Shown here piece by piece: positions 21,084-31,263 of a DNA stretch of 64,000 nt; position 1 is the stretch's first letter; every line of letters starts with the position of its first letter. Below the pieces are notes generated by a model. It was given only the letters and a program-made list of their open reading frames with translations, did no database searches and was not told the DNA's origin. A program made the position numbers and the translations under genes. Source of the DNA: Eustoma russellianum (Eukaryota; Streptophyta; Magnoliopsida; Gentianales; Gentianaceae); contig AP025041.1 in the NCBI GenBank assembly GCA_036186865.1, positions 37,295,384 to 37,359,383 of the forward strand. Reading direction: 5' to 3'.

Positions 21084-22228
21084 ACTCACCAACCTGATTC
21101 CAAACTACCTTATTTACACTCTTAACAACAAGCCCCAACCCAATTTCATCAAACGAAATCAGCAGCCAAAATTCCCAATCCATTCAAAAAAACCCTAACC
21201 CTAGAATTTGAATTTTGGTTCAATTCTGTCTTACACTTCGCCATTATCCAAATTGACCACATAAATCATCAATTACAAACCCAAATAGTCCATTTACCCC
21301 GCCCATTCAGTTCTCAAAACCCCATTCCGCAAATTCCCAAAACGTTCAAAAAAACCCTAAATTGAAAAACCTAACCCTAATCCCAATTCCTCCCTACCCC
21401 AATTTCCCTCACTTTCCAAGGTTATTTTGTTGCAATTCAAGGTTGCAAACTGCAATTTAAAGACATTGCACTATTCTGTCCGAAAACGAAAGTGCTCAGT
21501 GCAAAACGAGTGAAATTTCAATTCTGTCCCTAGTAAAAAAAAGAGAGAGAATCTGAACCTTGCTCAATTGAAATAGCAAGGAAGAAAAAGAAAAACAAAA
21601 GAACAAGAGAAAAGAAAAAGGGCAAAATGTTGTGCATTATGTGGAAATTTTTTTTGGTACGATTTGACAACCTTGGATATCGTATTTCGTTCTTTGCTAC
21701 ATACAACCATCTTCCCACATCATATTCTCCTTATCTTACTCTTCTTGAACCAATCACACAATTGGTTGCTCGATTGTTGCATGACTTGAACCATTTTATG
21801 GATAGTAAGTGCATAGAATCAAAATTAACTAAAGATTGCCCACGGCAACCCTCAGTTCATCTTTGGTTCAGCCTTATACATCAATTTTGGTTGCTTATTT
21901 TCTTTGAATCTTAGTAGAAAGTTCAAGTTTGTTTCCATTTTGCTTGATCCTACTTTGATACTAATTGGTGCAACTTGAAAGCAAAAAGGAGAAACAAGTG
22001 GAGATCGTTATAGTTTGGAGAAGCATTGGCAACACACTTTCTTAATTGATCACTTTGAGCCTTCTTAACTTCAGGTTATCCAAGAAACAAAGTGGTAAGA
22101 GAGTGAAAAGAAGAGAAAGAGGAGTGTTCATAGTTTGTTTTTACTAATCACTTAACGTTTGTTCTCTTTGTGTTAGTTGCTTCTTTCCTTTTTTTTTCTT
22201 TTGTTTTCGTTTTAATTCGTTAGGTAAA
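21084..22228 (+). other. 5' leader of element D, second part
   Basis: Non-coding. It contains AACCCTAA-type runs, a purine-rich block (21540-21620), the conserved hairpin at 21827-21857 and a pyrimidine tract just before gag. Confidence 0.75.
21827..21857 (+). promoter_or_regulatory. Conserved leader hairpin (element D)
   Basis: AACTAAAGATTGCC, loop CAC, GGCAACCCTCAGTT. Confidence 0.6.
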
Positions 22229-23305
22229 ATGGAGAGCAGCACTCGTTCCGCTTCTAGCAAATCAAAGGAAGCTGAAACCTTAGACAACACGCAACAACAA
22301 ATGCTAGAGATGCTTAAGAAACTCATGCATGACAATGAGGTAATCAAGCATCGATTGGAGGATGTTGAACGGAGCTACAAAACGAGTGACGACCAAGGCA
22401 CAAGCAGGGCTGTTCCCCTACCACAACCTAGGCATCACCCCCCAGAAGAAGTTGAGGATGACAACCTTAGACCACCACACATCGAGGCAAGAAGGTACGC
22501 TCCAAGAAGGTACAATGATGATTACATTCCATATGAGCATAATGATTATGACGTTGATGACCACCCTCCCTGTGGTTATCAAAGACGCTAAAATCCCCTT
22601 TTCCCACAAGACGACAATTTTCTCAAAACCTAAATAAATATTCCCACGTTCTATGGTAGAAGTAATACGGAGGAATATTTGGAATGGGAAACAAAAGTGG
22701 ATTTAATCTTTTCTTGTTCCAATTACCGTGAATTACAAAAAGTGAGGTATGCTTCTATTGAGTTTTCTGGTTATGCACTAAATTGGTGGACAAATTTGTG
22801 TCCAAATAGAACTAAGGCAAGACAACCGCCAATTGCCACTTGGGAAGAAATGAAGTTTGAAATGAGACAACGTTTTTATCCCAAACAATTATGAAAGTTC
22901 TATTTTCACGAGTTTGCAAAACTTACGACAAGGTTCCAAAAGTGTAGACGAATATTACAAAGAATTAGAAATTTTGTTGGAAAGGTCTAACTTGCAGAAA
23001 CCCGAAGAAGCCACCAAGGCTCGTTTCTTACATGGTTTAAACAGAGAGATTGCACAAAGGGTCGACCTCCAACCTTATCTCGACCTCATAACCACGGTCC
23101 ATATGGCTGAAAAGATTGAACATCAATTAAAGGTACGTAGTTCCTCCAATTTCAATTCCACTTATCGTACTAATCAGTCTTCATCAAGGTTTTCCAGCAA
23201 GCCTTCAAGAACGGGAAGTTCACGGCCTACAGGAGGCCAAAAACGTGACCAAGGAGCGTCGCAAAGGAGGACAATCGTGTGCAGTCCACACAACGGTGTG
23301 ATGAC
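22229..23305 (+). pseudogene. gag of element D
   Basis: ATG at 22229 after TTAGGTAAA. The first 120 residues are open and end in GYQRR followed by a stop where E has Gln (CAA to TAA). A second stop follows in the INIPTFYG region. The capsid core resumes at 22679 (EWETKVDLIFS, NWWTNLC, TWEEMKFEMRQRF), shifts one frame at about 22880, and continues at 22914-23305 (QNLRQGSKSVDEYYKELE, RFLHGLNREIAQRVDLQPYLDL). The sequence breaks just before the zinc knuckle and jumps into LTR sequence. It cannot yield a full Gag. Confidence 0.9.
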
Positions 23306-23308
23306 CGC

Positions 23309-24189
23309 ACCCAACTCAAGACTTAAATTTCAAGAAGTTCTCAACCTTATCCTAGCCCATCTACACGCCATTCTTGAAGCAAGAAGGAGATAAGATCACA
23401 ATTCAAAGTGGAATCCAAGTTTGAATTTAAATTTAAACTCCAACCAACATTTGAATTCAACATCTCGGCCACTTGAAGACCTTCTCACATGCCATTTCAT
23501 CCCTTCCCACGCCAACTTGGAGATCAAAAGAGGTGAGATCAAAATTCAAAGATTGAATTCAAGTTTGAAATCAAGTTCAAATTCAATTTGAATTCAATCT
23601 TCAACCAACCTTTGAATTCAATTCCAACCACTTCATCTACATCATGATCAAGTCCCAAATGCCAATTTCATCATCATACACAGCCAGATTCATTGAGGAT
23701 AATGTCTTGCAAGATTTGAAGATTTTAGCTAGAATTTGTTTTAGCTTTGAATTCAAATAATTTTCAATTTTCAAACATTGATAGCTAGCTTTATTTTGAA
23801 TTAGTTCTAGACATTTTAAGGCTCAATCTCAGCCTATAAATAGAGCCTTTTGGGGCGCCTAGGAGAACAACTTTGATGAATAACAATTCTTGATATTTCC
23901 TTCACTTTGTGTGAGACTTTGTTTTCTTGGTTTTGCATTAAAAACCTAAATTAAGAAGATCCTTCAAAGTTGAGCATTTTGAAGGTGTTGCCATTGCTAA
24001 AAGGTACCGTCCGGGAGGGCCATATTGGTTTGCCTGATCAACGACCATCGTGAAGTGTTGGTCTTGCTCGTTTGATCCACACGTTTTTATCACTAAGGAA
24101 GCAAGGGGAAGTCTTCTTCCTTGTTCCTAACCCTTTTTGAAGGACGTTTGGAAGGTGGAATTGTTGAATCCCACGTCTTGCACGCATCA
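23309..24189 (+). repeat. 3' LTR of element D, 5'-truncated
   Basis: 881 bases of the LTR 3' part, from GACTTAAATTTCAAG to GCACGCATCA. It is joined directly to gag by an internal deletion. Confidence 0.85.
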
Positions 24190-24241
24190 CCTTCAAGTGC
24201 TTCAAACAGCTTCCACACGGCATCCACTTAAGATGCAATGA
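24190..24241. other. Short flank between elements D and F
   Basis: 52 bases not matched to an LTR end. The last five (AATGA) are the left target duplication of F. Confidence 0.5.
24237..24241. repeat. Left target-site duplication of element F (AATGA)
   Basis: Matches 29391-29395 exactly. Confidence 0.9.
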
Positions 24242-25534
24242 TGATGTGTGCAAGACGTGGGCTCCAACAATTCCACCTTCCAAACTTCCTTCAAAAAGGT
24301 TTAGGCACAAGGAAAAAGACTTCCCCTTGCTTCCTTAGTGATAAAAATGTGTGGAGCAATGAGCATGACCAACACTTCAAGATGGTCGTTGATCAGGAAA
24401 ACCAATACGGCCCTCCTGGACGGCACCTTTAAGCAATGGGAACACCCCCAAAATGCTCAACTTTGAAGGATCTTAACTTAGGTTTTTAATGCAAAACCAA
24501 GAAAACAAAGATTCACAATAAGTGAAGAAAGTATCAAGAATTTTATTTCATCAAAAGTTCCCTATTCCATGCGCCCCAAAGGCTCTATTTATACGTTGCA
24601 AATTTCGTCCTTATCAGCCTTAAGATGAGTAGAAATTATTTCAAATAATCTAGCTAACACATGTTTGAAAATTGAAAATTGTTTGAATTCAAAACTAAAA
24701 CAAATTGTAGCTAAAATTTGAAAAGCTTGCAAGATGCTATCTCCAATGTATCCAGCAGTGTATGATGGTGAATGTAGGTGTTGGAGACTTGATTTGATGT
24801 GGATGAAGTGGTTGTAATTGAATTCAAAGGTTGGTTGAAGATTGAATTCAAATTGAGTTCGAATTTGAATTCAAATTTGGATTCAACTTTGAATTGTGAT
24901 CTGATATTCTCCTTTCTCAAGAATGGCGTGTGGATTTCCTCAAGGTGGCTGAAATGTTTGAATTTAAAGGTTGGTTGAAGATTGAATTCAAATTGAGTTT
25001 GAATTTGAATTCAAATTTGGATTCAACTTTGAATTGTCTTCTCTTTATTACCAAGATGGCGTGTGAAATGGGGGAGATTGTGGCTGAGAACTTTATGAAT
25101 TTGAAGACTCAAATTGGTCGAAACTTGAATTCAAATCAAGGTTGAATTTGAATTCACGTTTATCTTCAAGTTGATATTCACTTTGTCTTCAATTTGGCCG
25201 CCCTTATCCTTGTTGTTTGAAGATAATTTTGAGCTAACTTTGAACTTGAAAATGCCAAGTTGGATTGTCTTTGTTGATACAAACATTCCTTTTGTCTCCT
25301 TTTTAGGGTGCACACGCTTCTGATGCTATTTGTGGTCCTCCGTTTGGCTTGTAACTTATTACGTACCTAGTTACCTACAAGGCAAACACAAGGAAGCAAG
25401 GATCACAAGAAAACAAGACATACATTTGTTTATTTTATTGAAAGACGCCTATATGCATGAAAAGTGATGCATGTAATGCAACCTAAAACTAAGACAAACT
25501 TTGTCTTGTATTTTGCACACCTTAGACTGCATCA
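24242..25534 (-). repeat. 3' LTR of element F
   Basis: 1293 bases, TGATGCAGTC to GCACACATCA in element orientation. The first ~100 bases resemble the B-type LTR (GTCTTAGTT and TGCATTACATGCATC against B TGCACACCATGCATTTC), while the rest resembles the element A type. TATAAATA is at 24586-24593 (minus strand). Confidence 0.9.
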
Positions 25535-25547
25535 TCCCTCCTTCCTA
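25535..25547 (-). promoter_or_regulatory. Polypurine tract of element F
   Basis: CTAGGAAGGAGGGA next to the LTR. B2 has the same purine run. Confidence 0.65.
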
Positions 25548-25552
25548 GAAAA

Positions 25553-25567
25553 GATTCGTCCCGAATC
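25553..25567 (-). repeat. Inverted repeat before the polypurine tract (F)
   Basis: GATTCGGGACGAATC: 6-base stem, loop one base shorter than in A and B2. Confidence 0.55.
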
Positions 25568-25598
25568 TTAGCATGTATGTCATGCGGGAGAAAGATCC

Positions 25599-25922
25599 TC
25601 AATAATGCAACAAAGATACAAGACTCACATGTATGCACACTTTCATCCTAAGATGTTTAGGGTGAATGAGTAATGCAATGACAAAACATGTTCTTAGCAA
25701 CTCATAAAAGCCGATTTGGTCATGTATCGACAATAAGTAAGTCCTCTTCCTCGCATGTTTTGGATGCATTAGGATCTGATTTTCAAATTTTAGTTGATCA
25801 TACGCATCATCAAATCCTATAGGGTGTGCATGCCAAGAGGTGTTCAACAGAGGTTTCTTTGTAGTGTTTTTTAGGATGTATAACCAATAAAAGCTCATAG
25901 TTATCGTGCATTTGATCCTCAC
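25599..25922 (-). pseudogene. HPKH-repeat end of aORF (element F)
   Basis: 107-residue open stretch with two repeat units, MHPKHARKRTYLLSIHDQ and IHPKHLRMKVC, spaced about 34 residues. It corresponds to the C-terminal part of the E and B2 ORFs (HPKHIRKRC(F/W)LLS). It is separated from the main F ORF by frameshifts between 25922 and 26051, where EHDSLNS and LDLEVLRS can still be read in another frame. It was probably one protein originally. Function unknown. Confidence 0.6.
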
Positions 25923-26050
25923 ACAAGGTCAGCACATGAATGTCAGATGATGTATCATGACGTGGTGACAAAAATAGCGTGTTCGGAGTTGTGATATTTG
26001 TGTCGCCATTTTGTCATTGCCACTCCTTAAGACTTCCAAATCCAGTGAAT

Positions 26051-26797
26051 TTAAACTATCATGCTCATCAAAGCATCAGCACTAACATCCAGATTATTAT
26101 CCTGAAAATCAGTTTGCAACGTAACGTCAAGTGGAATTCCATATTCATACTCATGTAAATTGGAATTTTCATGGGATGGAATGTCACTATCAAAACATTC
26201 AAACAAAGGATTATTATAGACAACCCATTCATGCTTCTCAACATTTTCATGTTTGTCACCTAAGACATCATTATTCTCACTTGAAATGTCACTCAAATAA
26301 TCTAGTAAATCAGCATGTAAATCAAGCGAATCATGTGAATCATGCGAAGCACAAGCAACTTTAGATTCATGCTCATCACTTTCAATACGCAAGTCAGTCT
26401 CATGCATATGAACACTATGAACATCGACAAGTCTCCTAAGACCTTGCAATTTATTAAAGAGGTCTAAGTTGTGTACATTTTGTTCTTCTACTTCTAAAAG
26501 GATTTCAAAGTTGTGTTCTTTTTGTGCTAGAAATTTCTTACGAATGTCGGCATTACGTTCTAAGATCTTCACACAATCATGTTCATTCAGCACATCAAAT
26601 TTATTATCATGAATGACATCTTTATCAATTGAAATTTCAGAATCATCATCATAAGAATCATGCTCAATACCAACACTAAAATCCGGCGAATCATATGCAA
26701 TTTCGTAATAAGCTTGATTGAAGCCTTTTACCGTTACGGGATAGAGGTCTTTAATGTCATCTTCCATGGAATCCATGAATAACATGAAATTAATCAA
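26051..26797 (-). CDS. aORF of element F, unrecognised acidic protein
   Basis: Up to 248 residues. The first ATG is at 26797, and the likelier starts are MDSMEDD at 26776 or the next Met. It sits where other elements have gag, just downstream of the leader. Features in order: MEDDIKDLYPVTVKG, EHDSYDDDSEISIDKD, a probable coiled coil (CVKILERNADIRKKFLAQKEHNFE...), ESDEHESKV, SHDSHDSLDLHADL, SSENND, KHEWVVYNNPLFEC and IPLDVTLQTDF. It is strongly acidic and rich in His. It aligns along most of its length with aORF of E. The frame ends early relative to E because of a frameshift near 26080. No known domain, signal peptide or membrane segment is evident. Confidence 0.65.
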   Translation of the reverse strand: MINFMLFMDSMEDDIKDLYPVTVKGFNQAYYEIAYDSPDFSVGIEHDSYDDDSEISIDKDVIHDNKFDVLNEHDCVKILERNADIRKKFLAQKEHNFEILLEVEEQNVHNLDLFNKLQGLRRLVDVHSVHMHETDLRIESDEHESKVACASHDSHDSLDLHADLLDYLSDISSENNDVLGDKHENVEKHEWVVYNNPLFECFDSDIPSHENSNLHEYEYGIPLDVTLQTDFQDNNLDVSADALMSMIV

Positions 26798-28068
26798 GCA
26801 AACAAAGAAAGGAAAAACTACACAAAGACAAAAGAGATTTCGTTACGTTAGTGAAAACAAAGCACTCCTCTTTCTTTAATTTCCACTCTCTTACCACTTT
26901 GTTTCTTGGGTAACCTAAAGTTAAGAGGCTCATAGTGATCAATTAAGAAAGTGTTTTGCCAATGCTTCTCCAAATCACAACGATCTCCACTTGTTTCTCC
27001 CGAGTGCTTTCAAGTTGCACCAAATAGTATCAAAACAGAATCAAGTGAAATGGAAACCAACTTGAACTTTCTACTAAGATTCAAAGAAAATAAGCAGCCA
27101 AAATTGATGTATAAGGCTTAACCAAAGATGAACTAAGGGTTGTCGTGGGCAATCTTTAGTTAATTTTGATTCTATGCACTTATTATCCACAAAATGATTC
27201 AAGTCATGCAATAATCAAGTATCCAAGTGTGTGATTGGTTCAAGATATTCAGGATATCGATAATAGGTATGGCGTGGTTATGTATGAAGGTGACGCCAAG
27301 TTTGTCCAAAGGATTTTCAAACAATTGCACAATTGTTTTTCCTCTTTTCTATTCACTTTTTTCTATTTTTTCCTTTCCCTTCTGGCTGTTTTGACGTCAG
27401 CAAGTTCAGATTCTTCTCTTTTTTCTATTCAAGTCAAGAAAACGTAACTTCTCCTTTTTTGTCTAAACGTTGTTTTTTTGACAAAACCTGGCAAGGAGCT
27501 TTCAATTTCAGCCAAGGTAATCTCAAATATGCAATATTATGCAAGGTGAATATGAATGGGGATGAATCTCGGTTAGGGTTTAGTGGGTATACCGAGATTA
27601 GAGTTTTGAGTGGCGGGTTTTCAACTTTTATGTTTGTTGTGGAAATAGTTTTCACACGTTCATTCAGCAAGATTGAAGCATAAAATCAACCAGAATATGA
27701 ATCACAAGATGCATACAATCATCATCAACTAAAAGCTTTGGTAAAGATGATTTGAAACCGAGGTAGCTTTATAGGCTGATGGTTGTAACGTTTAAAAGAA
27801 AGCTGAATGGGGCCTAAATGAAACAACCCTAACTTGTTCAAGTTTGAACGACTCAAATCAGATGTGACGCCACAAAATAAAAGAAACAACACTTGAATAA
27901 TGAAAAGAAAGATGCAGCAAAATGCAAAGACTCAAAGCAATTGTTGGACTTTTTTTTGTGGTAGACAAATGAAGTGTAGAATGAGGGGTAGAAGAAGGAC
28001 ACAACTAAACTTGAAATGACTGGACTCAAACGAAAAGGAAATGATAGATGGTGGAATAGAGTAACCTA
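26798..28068 (-). other. 5' leader of element F
   Basis: Non-coding and closely similar to the leader of element A (for example CCTTCTTAACTT...CAAGAAACAAAGTGG just before the start codon). It holds the conserved hairpin. An open frame on the opposite strand (27333-27683) is antisense to the leader and not called. Confidence 0.72.
27131..27161 (-). promoter_or_regulatory. Conserved leader hairpin (element F)
   Basis: AACTAAAGATTGCC, loop CAC, GACAACCCTTAGTT in element orientation. Identical to the element A hairpin. Confidence 0.6.
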
Positions 28069-28080
28069 GCTTTGATACCA
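28069..28080 (-). promoter_or_regulatory. Primer-binding site of element F
   Basis: TGGTATCAAAGC, one mismatch to the initiator tRNA-Met type site, 3 bases from the LTR. Confidence 0.85.
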
Positions 28081-28083
28081 ATT

Positions 28084-29390
28084 TGATGCGTGCAAGACGT
28101 CATCTCCAATAATTCCACCTTCCAAACGTCCTTCACAAAGGTTTAGGCACAAGGAAAAAGATTTCCCCTCGCTTCCTTAGTGATAAAAATATGTGCAACA
28201 ATGAGCAAGACCAACACTTCAAGATGGTCATTGATCAGGCAAACCAATACGGCCATCCTGGATGGCACCTTTAAGCAATGGCAACACCTCCAAAATGCTC
28301 AACTTTCAAGGATCTTAACTTATGTTTTTAATGCAAAACCAAGAAAACAAAGATTCACAAATAAGTGAAGAAAAGTATCAAGAATTTTATTTCATCAAAA
28401 GTTCCCTATTCCATGCGCCCCAAAGGCTCTATTTGTAGGCTGCAAATTTCGTCCTTATCATCCTTAAGATGAGTAGAAATTATTTCAAATAAGCTAGCTA
28501 ACACATGTTTGAAAATTGAAAATTGTTTGAATTCAAAACTAAAACAAATTCTAGCTAAAATTTGAAAAGCTTGCAAGATGCTATCTCCAATGTATCCAAC
28601 AGTGTATGATGGTGAATGTAGGTGTTGGAGACTTGATTTGATGTGGATGAAGTGGTTGTAATTGAATTCAAAGGTTGGTTGAAGATTGAATTCAAATTGA
28701 GTTCGAATTTGAATTCAAATTTGGATTCAACTTTGAATTGTGATATCATTTTCTCCTTTCTCAAGAATGGCGTGTGGATTTCCTCAAGGTGTCTGAAATG
28801 TTTGAATTCAAAGGTTGGTTGAAGATTGAATTCAAATTGATTTTGAATTTGAATTCAAATTTGAATTCAACTTTGAATTGTCTTCTCTTTATTACCAAGA
28901 TGGCGTGTGAAATGGGGGAGATTGTGGCTGAGAACTTCTTGAATTTGAAGACTCAAATTGGTTGAAACTTGAATTCAAATAAAGGTTGAATTTGAATTCA
29001 CGTTTATCTTCAAGTTGATATTCACTTTGTCTTCAATTTGGCCGCCCTTATCCTTGTTGTTTGAAGATAATTTTGAGCTAATTTTGAACTTGAAAATGCC
29101 AAGTTGGATTGTCTTTTTTGATACAAACATTCAGACAAACATTCCTTTTGTCTCCTTTTTAGGGTGCACACGCTTCTGATGCTATTTGTGGTCCTCCGTT
29201 TGGCTTGTAACTTATTACGTACCTAGTTACCTACAAGGCAAACACAAGGAAGCAAGGATCACAAGAAAACAAGACATACATTTGTTTATTTTATTGAAAG
29301 ACGCCTATATGCATGAAAAGTGATGCATGTAATGCAACCTAAGACTAAGACAAACTTTGTCTTGTATTTTGCACACCTTGGACCGCATCA
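28084..29390 (-). repeat. 5' LTR of element F
   Basis: 1307 bases, nearly the same as 24242-25534. At 28430-28437 the TATA box reads TACAAATA instead of TATAAATA. Confidence 0.9.
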
Positions 29391-29395
29391 AATGA
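29391..29395. repeat. Right target-site duplication of element F (AATGA)
   Basis: Matches 24237-24241 exactly. Confidence 0.9.
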
Positions 29396-29589
29396 TCTGA
29401 TATTATCTTGGACTATCTAGGGTTCAAGTAAAACTAGAAACCAACAAGTATGTTATAGGCTGAATCAATAAAAACTAAGGGTTACTCTGGGCAATCTTTA
29501 ACTTACCTCAAGTCTTATGCAACTCAAATAAATTTAAGAAGTGAAAATAGATGCAACCAATTGTTCAAATTATATCTTTAGTTCTTTTT
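29396..29589 (-). other. Leader-like relic between F and remnant G
   Basis: Contains a decayed copy of the leader hairpin in minus orientation at 29473-29504 (AACTAAGGGTT ... CAATCTTTAACTT) and the GTTATAGGCTGAATC context that precedes it in other leaders. No coding sequence seen. Confidence 0.5.
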
Positions 29590-30158
29590 GGATAATATAT
29601 TTTCAAACCATAGAAGACCACATTGACCATATTAGGGCCGTATTTGAAAAGCTTAAGAAAGAACAACTTTACGCCAAGTTTAAGAAGTGCTCTTTTCGTT
29701 TGGAACGAGTAGTTTTCCTAGGCTTTGTCATTTCAGCTGAGGGAGTAGAGATGGATGAGGAGAAGGTTAGGTCAATTTTGGAGTGGCCTACACCTAAGAC
29801 TGTGGGGGAAGTGCGCAGCTTCCACGGAATTGCAAGTTTCTATAGACAATTTGTCAAGAATTTTTCATCCATAGCTGCACCTCTAAATGAGGTTGTGAAA
29901 AAAGATTTGCCTTTTCAGTGGAAGGAGCCACAACAACAGGCATTCGATGAACTTAAGGAGGCTCTAATCACTGCACCCATACTTAGGTTACCAAACTTTG
30001 ATGAGACCTTTGAAATTGAGTGTGATGCAAGTGGAGTGGGTATTGAAGCGGTATTGAACCAAGGAAAGAAACCCATAGCCTACTTTAGAGAGAAGTTGGA
30101 AGGTGCTACACTGAATTACTCTACCTAAGACAAGAAACTTTATGCCCTCGTGAGATCC
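29590..30158 (+). pseudogene. Remnant G: RT end and RNase H start, split by element B2
   Basis: Starts just inside the RT catalytic box region (YFQTIEDH...) and continues through KKCSFRLERVVFLGFVISAEGVEMDEEKV, FHGIASFYRQFVKNFSSIAAPLNE and the RNase H start CDASGVGIEAVLN. An in-frame stop occurs at NYST (TAT to TAA). At 30158, within LVRSL, it is interrupted by element B2 and resumes at 36550. Same strand and type as M. Confidence 0.88.
30154..30158. repeat. Left target-site duplication of element B2 (GATCC)
   Basis: GATCC at 30154-30158 against TATCC at 36550-36554, one mismatch. Removing B2 and one copy restores the RNase H codons VRSLQTW. Confidence 0.8.
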
Positions 30159-31228
30159 TGATGCGAGCACATGTAGGATCCTACTCTTTTATCCAAGATT
30201 TTCCTCCAACAATGGGTTATGCACAAATGGGCCAAGCTCCTCCTTGCTTCCAATGTCTTTAGATAGGCTGAAATGAGCAACCAAGACTTGAAGCATAGTA
30301 TGGACTAGGCAAATGATAAACACCCTCCTAGGCAACATTCATCTTGTCTTGGGAATCACCCTCACGCATGCTCAAACTTTGAAGGTTTTTAGACTTGATT
30401 TTTAGTGAGAAATCAAGAAAAAAAGATGCCTTCTAAGGAGAGAAGCAACGAATTTTTATTCTTCAACCAAGCTTTTTTTTTGTAAAAATTGGTTTACATG
30501 GCTTAAATAAGGATAAAACTCATCCTAATCAAAAGTACAATAAAACACAAATATTCTGGTCTCAGGACCAGACCAGACCAAAACGTTTGGAACCCATTGA
30601 ATTGGCTTAATGAGGTCAAAATCCAAGAATAAGTAAGCTGCTGGATTTTAGGCTGAAGTGACGCCTCTGGTCTACTCACATATTCCTGCGGATACAAGCC
30701 GAATTTGAAGAAGTGTTCTTCTTGGGAATTTTAGTTCACGTCTGCAGCTTGAATTTTGGCTTTTGAATGACTCATTTTGGAGTTCCCGCGACTGAGTTAT
30801 ACGCCCACAAAATTCAAGCAATTTTTAGGTGGCTGGATTTTAGGCAGAAATGGCGCCCTCGGTTGACTGGCCTTTTTCTTGCAGATGCAAGCCGAATTGG
30901 AAAATGAGTCCTTCTAGGGAAATTTAGTTCACATCCTGAAGACTTTTGGCTTTTGAATGGCCCCATTTGGAGTTTGTATGAATGAGTTACACGTCCACAA
31001 AGTTCAGATAAATTTCAGCTCTTTTCAGCATGCTTGGTCTAGACTTCAACACGCGTTTTGGCAACTCCAACAGCCCCTACTAAGCAAACAAAGACATAAC
31101 AAGCATCAAACAAGTAAAAAAGAGATAATAAACGAAAATACAAGAAATTGAAACACACAAAAATGAAATGCATGGTGTGCAATCTAACTAAGACACACCT
31201 ATAACGTCTTGCACAAATGTGTGCATCA
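30159..31228 (-). repeat. 3' LTR of B2
   Basis: 1070 bases, TGATGCACACA to GCTCGCATCA in element orientation. It matches the 5' LTR halves and 12559-13203. Confidence 0.9.
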
Positions 31229-31242
31229 ATCCCTCCTTCCTA
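31229..31242 (-). promoter_or_regulatory. Polypurine tract of B2
   Basis: TAGGAAGGAGGGAT immediately before the LTR start. Confidence 0.7.
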
Positions 31243-31247
31243 GAAAA

Positions 31248-31263
31248 GATTCGTCCTCGAATC
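31248..31263 (-). repeat. Inverted repeat before the polypurine tract (B2)
   Basis: GATTCGAGGACGAATC, identical to element A although B2 has no integrase gene. Confidence 0.6.

Larger units (their letters stand above)
13624..24189 (+). mobile_element. Element D: Gypsy element with large internal deletion, host of element E
   Basis: 5' LTR 13624-15074, PBS 15078-15089, leader split at 15652/21079 by element E, gag 22229-23305, then a direct jump into the middle of an LTR (23309-24189) with everything from the zinc knuckle through integrase missing. No matching 5-base duplication is seen at 13619-13623 (AAATG) against 24190-24194 (CCTTC), so the right side was rearranged after insertion. Removing E restores a leader that matches those of L and M. 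Confidence 0.85.
24242..29390 (-). mobile_element. Element F: complete non-autonomous LTR element carrying only aORF
   Basis: 5.15 kb with perfect AATGA duplications (24237-24241 and 29391-29395). 5' LTR 28084-29390, PBS 28069-28080, an element A-like leader with the conserved hairpin, a single ORF of 248 residues, HPKH repeats, polypurine tract and 3' LTR 24242-25534. The internal region is 2.5 kb with no gag, protease, RT, RNase H or integrase. The two LTRs look very similar throughout, so insertion was fairly recent. It must have used proteins from another element. Confidence 0.92.
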
